DNA of 64,000 bases from Micromonospora chersina. Lineage in GTDB: Bacteria; Actinomycetota; Actinomycetes; Mycobacteriales; Micromonosporaceae. The notes below the pieces were generated by a model. It saw only the letters and a list, made by a program, of their open reading frames with translations. It was not told where the DNA came from and searched no databases. Positions within the stretch are counted from its first letter, which is position 1. Each line of letters starts with the position of its first letter. Where the stretch lies: NCBI RefSeq assembly GCF_900091475.1, contig NZ_FMIB01000002.1:806001-870000 (forward strand), given 5' to 3'. Made by a program: the position numbers and the translations under genes. Shown here one piece after another: positions 60,268 to 64,000 of the stretch.

Positions 60268-61944
60268 ATGAGAAGAAGGCAACTCCTCGCCGTCGCGCTG
60301 GCCGGCGCGATGGCCACCGGCGTCGCCGCGTGCGGCGACAGCCCGAACGCCAACAAGAAGAACGGCCAGGCGGCCACGGTGCTGAACATCGGCATGCCGA
60401 ACGGCCCGCAGGCCGAGAACAACAACCCGTTCCTCACCACGTCCGCCGCGGCCTCGCTGGGCTACCGCTGGCAGATCTACGAGCCGCTGATGATGTGGAA
60501 CCCGGTGAAGCCGGCCGACCCGTTCAAGCCGTGGCTGGCCACCAAGGCCGAGTGGTCGTCGGACTACACCTCGGTGAAGGTCACCATCCGGGACAACGCC
60601 ACCTGGTCCGACGGGCAGAAGGTCACCGCCGAGGACGTCGCCTTCACCTACAACCTGGTGAAGAAGTACCCGGCGCTCAACGACCAGGGCGTGCCCTACA
60701 CGGACGCGACCGCCAGCGGCAACGACGTCACCATCAAGATGGAGAGCCCGCAGTTCGTCAACCAGCAGAAGGTGCTGTGGCGGGTGCCGATCGTGCCCAA
60801 GCACATCTGGGAGAAGATCAGCGACCCGACGACCGACACCGTCAAGCAGCCGGTCGGCAGCGGCCCGTACACCCTGAAGTCCTTCACGCCGGCCAGCATG
60901 ACGCTGTCGGTGCGTGACAAGGGCTACTGGCAGGACCCGCCGAAGGTCAAGGAGCTGCGCTACACGTCCTACACGGACAACAGCGCGCAGACCACCGCCC
61001 TGGCCAACGGCGAGTCGGAGTGGAGCTTCGTCTTCATCCCCAACTACCAGGCCGTCTTCGTGGCCAAGGACCAGGAGCACCACAAGGTGTGGGCGCCGGC
61101 GATCCTGGGCATCCACGGCCTCTACCTCAACACCACGAAGAAGCCGTTCGACGACCCGGCGCTGCGCCGTGCCATGAACATGGTCATCGACCGCGCCGAC
61201 ATCTTCACCACTGCCGAGGCCGGCTACTTCCACCCGCAGGTGAAGAGCGTGACCGGCCTGCCCAGCCCGGCCGGTGACTCGTTCGTCGCGCCCGAGTTCA
61301 AGGGCCAGGAGCACAAGGTCGACGTCGAGGGCGCCAAGGCGCTGCTGACCGGCGCCGGCTACAAGCTGGACGGCAACACCCTCAAGGACAAGTCCGGCAA
61401 GCCGGTCACCGTCAAGCTCACCGACCCGGCCGGGTGGTCCGACTACCAGACCAGCCTGGAGATCGTGAAGGACAACCTGTCGAAGATCGGCATCGCGGCG
61501 ACCGTCGACAAGGCCAACCAGGACGCCTGGTTCCGCAACGTCGAGCAGGGCAACTTCGAGGCGACCTTCCGGTGGACCGAGGGCGGCGCCACGCCGTACG
61601 ACATCTACCGGACGATCATGGACGGCCGGCAGCTCAAGCCGATCGGCACCGCCTCACCCGCCGGCAACTTCGGCCGCTTCAACAACAAGGCGGCGACCGA
61701 CGCGCTGGTCGCCTACGCGAACGCGACCGACGACGCCGCGCGCACCACCGCGATGAACACGCTCCAGAAGATCTTCGTGGAGCAGATGCCGATGATCCCG
61801 GTCGGCGCGGACAACATCGGGGGCGCGTACAGCACGAAGAACTGGACCGGCTGGCCGGATGACGCGAACCCGTACGGCGCCATGCAGCCCACCCAGCCCA
61901 ACGCGCTGGACGTGGTCCTGCACCTGAAGCCCGCCAACGGCTGA
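60268..61944 (+). CDS. family-5 ABC substrate-binding lipoprotein
   Basis: A 558-residue SBP_bac_5 protein. The signal peptide ends at a lipobox (VAAC, Cys22). The core holds [54 protein letters not shown] and [18 protein letters not shown]. Family 5 proteins bind peptides, nickel or oligosaccharides. The LacI gene before it suggests an oligosaccharide such as a cello- or xylo-oligomer. That is inferred. A strong hairpin separates it from the ATPase gene. Confidence 0.92.
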   Translation: MRRRQLLAVALAGAMATGVAACGDSPNANKKNGQAATVLNIGMPNGPQAENNNPFLTTSAAASLGYRWQIYEPLMMWNPVKPADPFKPWLATKAEWSSDYTSVKVTIRDNATWSDGQKVTAEDVAFTYNLVKKYPALNDQGVPYTDATASGNDVTIKMESPQFVNQQKVLWRVPIVPKHIWEKISDPTTDTVKQPVGSGPYTLKSFTPASMTLSVRDKGYWQDPPKVKELRYTSYTDNSAQTTALANGESEWSFVFIPNYQAVFVAKDQEHHKVWAPAILGIHGLYLNTTKKPFDDPALRRAMNMVIDRADIFTTAEAGYFHPQVKSVTGLPSPAGDSFVAPEFKGQEHKVDVEGAKALLTGAGYKLDGNTLKDKSGKPVTVKLTDPAGWSDYQTSLEIVKDNLSKIGIAATVDKANQDAWFRNVEQGNFEATFRWTEGGATPYDIYRTIMDGRQLKPIGTASPAGNFGRFNNKAATDALVAYANATDDAARTTAMNTLQKIFVEQMPMIPVGADNIGGAYSTKNWTGWPDDANPYGAMQPTQPNALDVVLHLKPANG

Positions 61945-61954
61945 CCTGGCCAAC

Positions 61955-61991
61955 CGCCTCCCCGGCCGGCCACCGGCCGGCCGGGGAGGCG
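61955..61991 (+). terminator. 16-pair hairpin inside the ABC operon
   Basis: CGCCTCCCCGGCCGGC (61955-61970) and its exact complement (61976-61991) with a five-base loop lie between the binding-protein and ATPase genes. It may be a partial terminator or an mRNA-stabilising 3' end giving more binding protein than channel. Confidence 0.8.
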
Positions 61992-62018
61992 CACCCCACG
62001 CTCAGACAGGAACTCGGC

Positions 62019-63185
62019 ATGACGTTGAGCGAGAGCGCGGCGGCGCCGGTCGACGAGGTGGTGCTGGAGGCCGTCGGCCTGACCAAGCACTTCCCCGTCC
62101 GCAGGCGGCTGCGTGACCTCTTCTCCCGGACGCCGGCCGTCGTGCACGCCGTCGACGACGTGTCGTTCGCGCTGCGCCGCGGGCGGGTGACGGCGCTGGT
62201 CGGCGAGTCCGGCTCCGGCAAGTCCACGGTGGCGCGGCTGCTGGCCCAGATCTACCCCCGCACCGCCGGCGACATCCGCCTGCACGGCACCTCGACCCGG
62301 GTGCGCGGCGGCCGGCCGTTCCGGTCGTACGTGCGGCGGGTCCAGCTGATCCTGCAGGACCCGTTCGCCTCGTTGAACCCGGTGCACACCGTCCGCTACC
62401 ACCTGACCCGGTCGCTGAAGATCCACGGCAACGCCGGGCACGGTGCCGAGGACCTGGACGCGGCCCTCGGCAGGCTGCTCACCCGGGTGAGCCTCACCCC
62501 GCCCGAGCGCTACCTGGACGCCTTCCCGCACGAGCTGTCCGGCGGCCAGCGGCAGCGCGTCGCCATCGCCCGGGCGCTCGGCGCCGACCCGGAGGTGCTC
62601 CTCGCCGACGAGCCGGTCTCGATGCTCGACGTGTCCATCCGCCTCGGCGTGCTCAACCTGCTCCAGGACCTCAAGGAGCGGCTCAACATCGCGATCCTCT
62701 ACATCACCCACGACATCGCCTCGGCCCGCTACTTCGCCGACGAGACGATCGTGATGTACGCGGGCCGGATGGTCGAGGGCGGCGACAGCGAGACCGTCAC
62801 CCAGAACCCGGCCCACCCGTACACCCGGCTGCTCACCGATTCGGCGCCCGATCCCGAGCGCATCACCGGCGACGGCGCCGGCGTCGACACGGCCGCCGGG
62901 AAGGACCGCGGTCAGGGCGAGCCGCCGAGCCTGATCGCCCCGCCGGCCGGCTGCCGGTTCCACCCCCGGTGCCCGCACGCCATGCGGCGCTGCACCACCG
63001 ACCTGCCGCCGCGCCTGGACATCGGCGACCGGCCCGGCCACTGGGCGGCCTGCTGGCTCTACGACCCGGACACCGTCGCCGCCGACGCCCCCGGCTCCGC
63101 CGCGCCCGACGCCGACCCGGCCGTGCCACCGCCCCCGGCGGCGGTCGAGCAGGACGGCACCGCCACCCTCGGGGAGGCACGATGA
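62019..63185 (+). CDS. ABC transporter ATPase (OppF/DppF-like)
   Basis: A 388-residue ATPase. Walker [11 protein letters not shown]-loop [12 protein letters not shown], signature [15 protein letters not shown], Walker B VLLADEP, switch His in [10 protein letters not shown]. The C-terminal oligopeptide/dipeptide transporter extension is present ([15 protein letters not shown], with conserved Cys residues), then an Ala/Pro tail. It powers the family-5 importer. It overlaps the permease start by four bases. Confidence 0.95.
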   Translation: MTLSESAAAPVDEVVLEAVGLTKHFPVRRRLRDLFSRTPAVVHAVDDVSFALRRGRVTALVGESGSGKSTVARLLAQIYPRTAGDIRLHGTSTRVRGGRPFRSYVRRVQLILQDPFASLNPVHTVRYHLTRSLKIHGNAGHGAEDLDAALGRLLTRVSLTPPERYLDAFPHELSGGQRQRVAIARALGADPEVLLADEPVSMLDVSIRLGVLNLLQDLKERLNIAILYITHDIASARYFADETIVMYAGRMVEGGDSETVTQNPAHPYTRLLTDSAPDPERITGDGAGVDTAAGKDRGQGEPPSLIAPPAGCRFHPRCPHAMRRCTTDLPPRLDIGDRPGHWAACWLYDPDTVAADAPGSAAPDADPAVPPPPAAVEQDGTATLGEAR

Positions 63186-64000
63186 GATTCCTCCTGCAAC
63201 GCACGGCCTTCTACCTGTTCACGGCGTGGGCGGCCATCACGCTCAACTTCTTCATCCCGCGCCTGGTCCCGGGTGACCCGGTGCAGTCGCTCATCTCCCG
63301 CAACCAGGGCCGGATCAGCGCCGACGCCATCCAGTCGCTGCGGGTGCTCTTCGGGCTGGACGCGCACGAGAACATCTGGCAGCAGTACCTCGACTACTGG
63401 GGACAGTTGCTCCACGGCGACCTGGGGCTGTCGTTCACCTTCTTCCCCACGCCGGTGTCGACGGTGATCGGCGACAGCCTGCCGTGGACCGTCGGCCTGG
63501 TCGGCATCACCACGATCATCAGCTTCCTCCTCGGCACCGCGCTGGGCGTCGGCGCCGGCTGGCGGCGCGGCTCCTGGGTCGACGGGCTGCTGCCGGCCAC
63601 GACGTTCCTGTCCTCGATCCCCTACTTCTGGCTGGGTCTCGTCGCCATCGCCGTGTTCACCGGGCCGGGGAGCTTCTTCCCGTCCTCCGGCGGCTACGAG
63701 GCGGGCCTCGTGCCGGCGTTCGACGCGTACTTCATCCCCAGCGCGATCAAGCACAGCGTGCTGCCCGCGGCGACCATCCTGGTCTCCTCGATGAGCGGCT
63801 GGATCCTCAGCATGCGCAACATGATGGTGACCGTCTCGTCGGAGGACTACATCACCGTCGCCCACGCGAAGGGGCTGTCGGAGCGCCGGGTGGCGCTCAG
63901 CTACGCGGCCCGCAACGCGCTGCTGCCCAACGTCTCGGGCTTCGCCCTGTCGCTCGGGTTCATCGTCGGCGGCACGTTGCTCGTGGAGATCGTGTTCTCG
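63182..64000 (+). CDS. DppB/OppB-like ABC permease, cut by window end
   Basis: The first 273 residues of a permease. It has [62 protein letters not shown], and the EAA loop ([31 protein letters not shown]). The frame is open at 64000 in the last transmembrane region, so only a short 3' part is missing. It pairs with the ATPase; the second permease and possibly the glycoside hydrolase are expected just downstream. Confidence 0.93.
   Translation, partial: MRFLLQRTAFYLFTAWAAITLNFFIPRLVPGDPVQSLISRNQGRISADAIQSLRVLFGLDAHENIWQQYLDYWGQLLHGDLGLSFTFFPTPVSTVIGDSLPWTVGLVGITTIISFLLGTALGVGAGWRRGSWVDGLLPATTFLSSIPYFWLGLVAIAVFTGPGSFFPSSGGYEAGLVPAFDAYFIPSAIKHSVLPAATILVSSMSGWILSMRNMMVTVSSEDYITVAHAKGLSERRVALSYAARNALLPNVSGFALSLGFIVGGTLLVEIVFS

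Overview
The window is 64 kb of very GC-rich DNA with dense, actinobacterial-type coding: GTG starts, short gaps and many 4-base ATGA/GTGA overlaps. RbpA, FxsA, polyprenol-phosphate mannosyltransferase and apolipoprotein N-acyltransferase sit together, an arrangement I also know from mycobacteria. With the IdeR-type iron box, this points to an actinomycete, most likely a Micromonospora or close relative. That genus is an inference from codon use and gene content. I found 64 protein genes, one tiny leader ORF and one candidate small RNA. I saw no tRNA, rRNA, insertion sequence, CRISPR array or prophage.

Layout. 0-5.8 kb: a repeat protein cut by the window edge, a three-domain cell-envelope polysaccharide enzyme (deacetylase, glycosyltransferase, acyltransferase) with a small membrane partner, and an HNH nuclease. 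5.8-11.8 kb: a drug-defence island with a rifamycin monooxygenase (rox) behind a leader-peptide/hairpin region, an erythromycin-esterase homologue with a divergent double-MerR regulator, and a TetR gene plus DHA2 exporter sharing a repeated operator. 11.8-25 kb: mostly housekeeping and export genes. It includes a TetR-controlled set (flavin monooxygenase, SDR and perhaps a Nudix gene, with a divergent symporter), an MFS exporter with a divergent XRE-cupin regulator, and a POT peptide symporter. 25-30.3 kb: the conserved RbpA/FxsA/Ppm/Lnt block, a PIN toxin-antitoxin pair and a lipoprotein.

30.3-39.1 kb: a candidate minus-strand small RNA of about 290 nt, then a lysine-degradation locus: lysine 2,3-aminomutase (kamA, plus strand) facing an operon of kdd, an amidohydrolase, kamD, kamE, kal and a MutL-type gene. 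This gives L-lysine to beta-lysine to 3,5-diaminohexanoate to 3-keto-5-aminohexanoate, and separately the late 3-aminobutyryl-CoA step. The cleavage enzyme Kce, which joins the two, is not in the window.

39.2-48 kb: CsbD stress protein, SDR with divergent XRE regulator, histidine phosphatase, CDP-glycerol transferase, Lrp regulator, acyl-CoA dehydrogenase with Xaa-Pro peptidase, FUSC-like membrane protein. 48-52.9 kb: a ferric-siderophore import locus divided around one iron box. 53-59 kb: FAD dehydrogenase with divergent PucR regulator and a clear operator, YccF, an ECF42-type sigma factor with its DGPF partner, and an FkbM methyltransferase. 59-64 kb: a LacI-controlled family-5 ABC importer that runs off the window edge.

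The most novel-looking signals are the rox leader (uORF plus mutually exclusive RNA pairings), the small RNA at 30.3-30.6 kb, and several regulators whose operators can be read directly because the same dyad occurs at two places.
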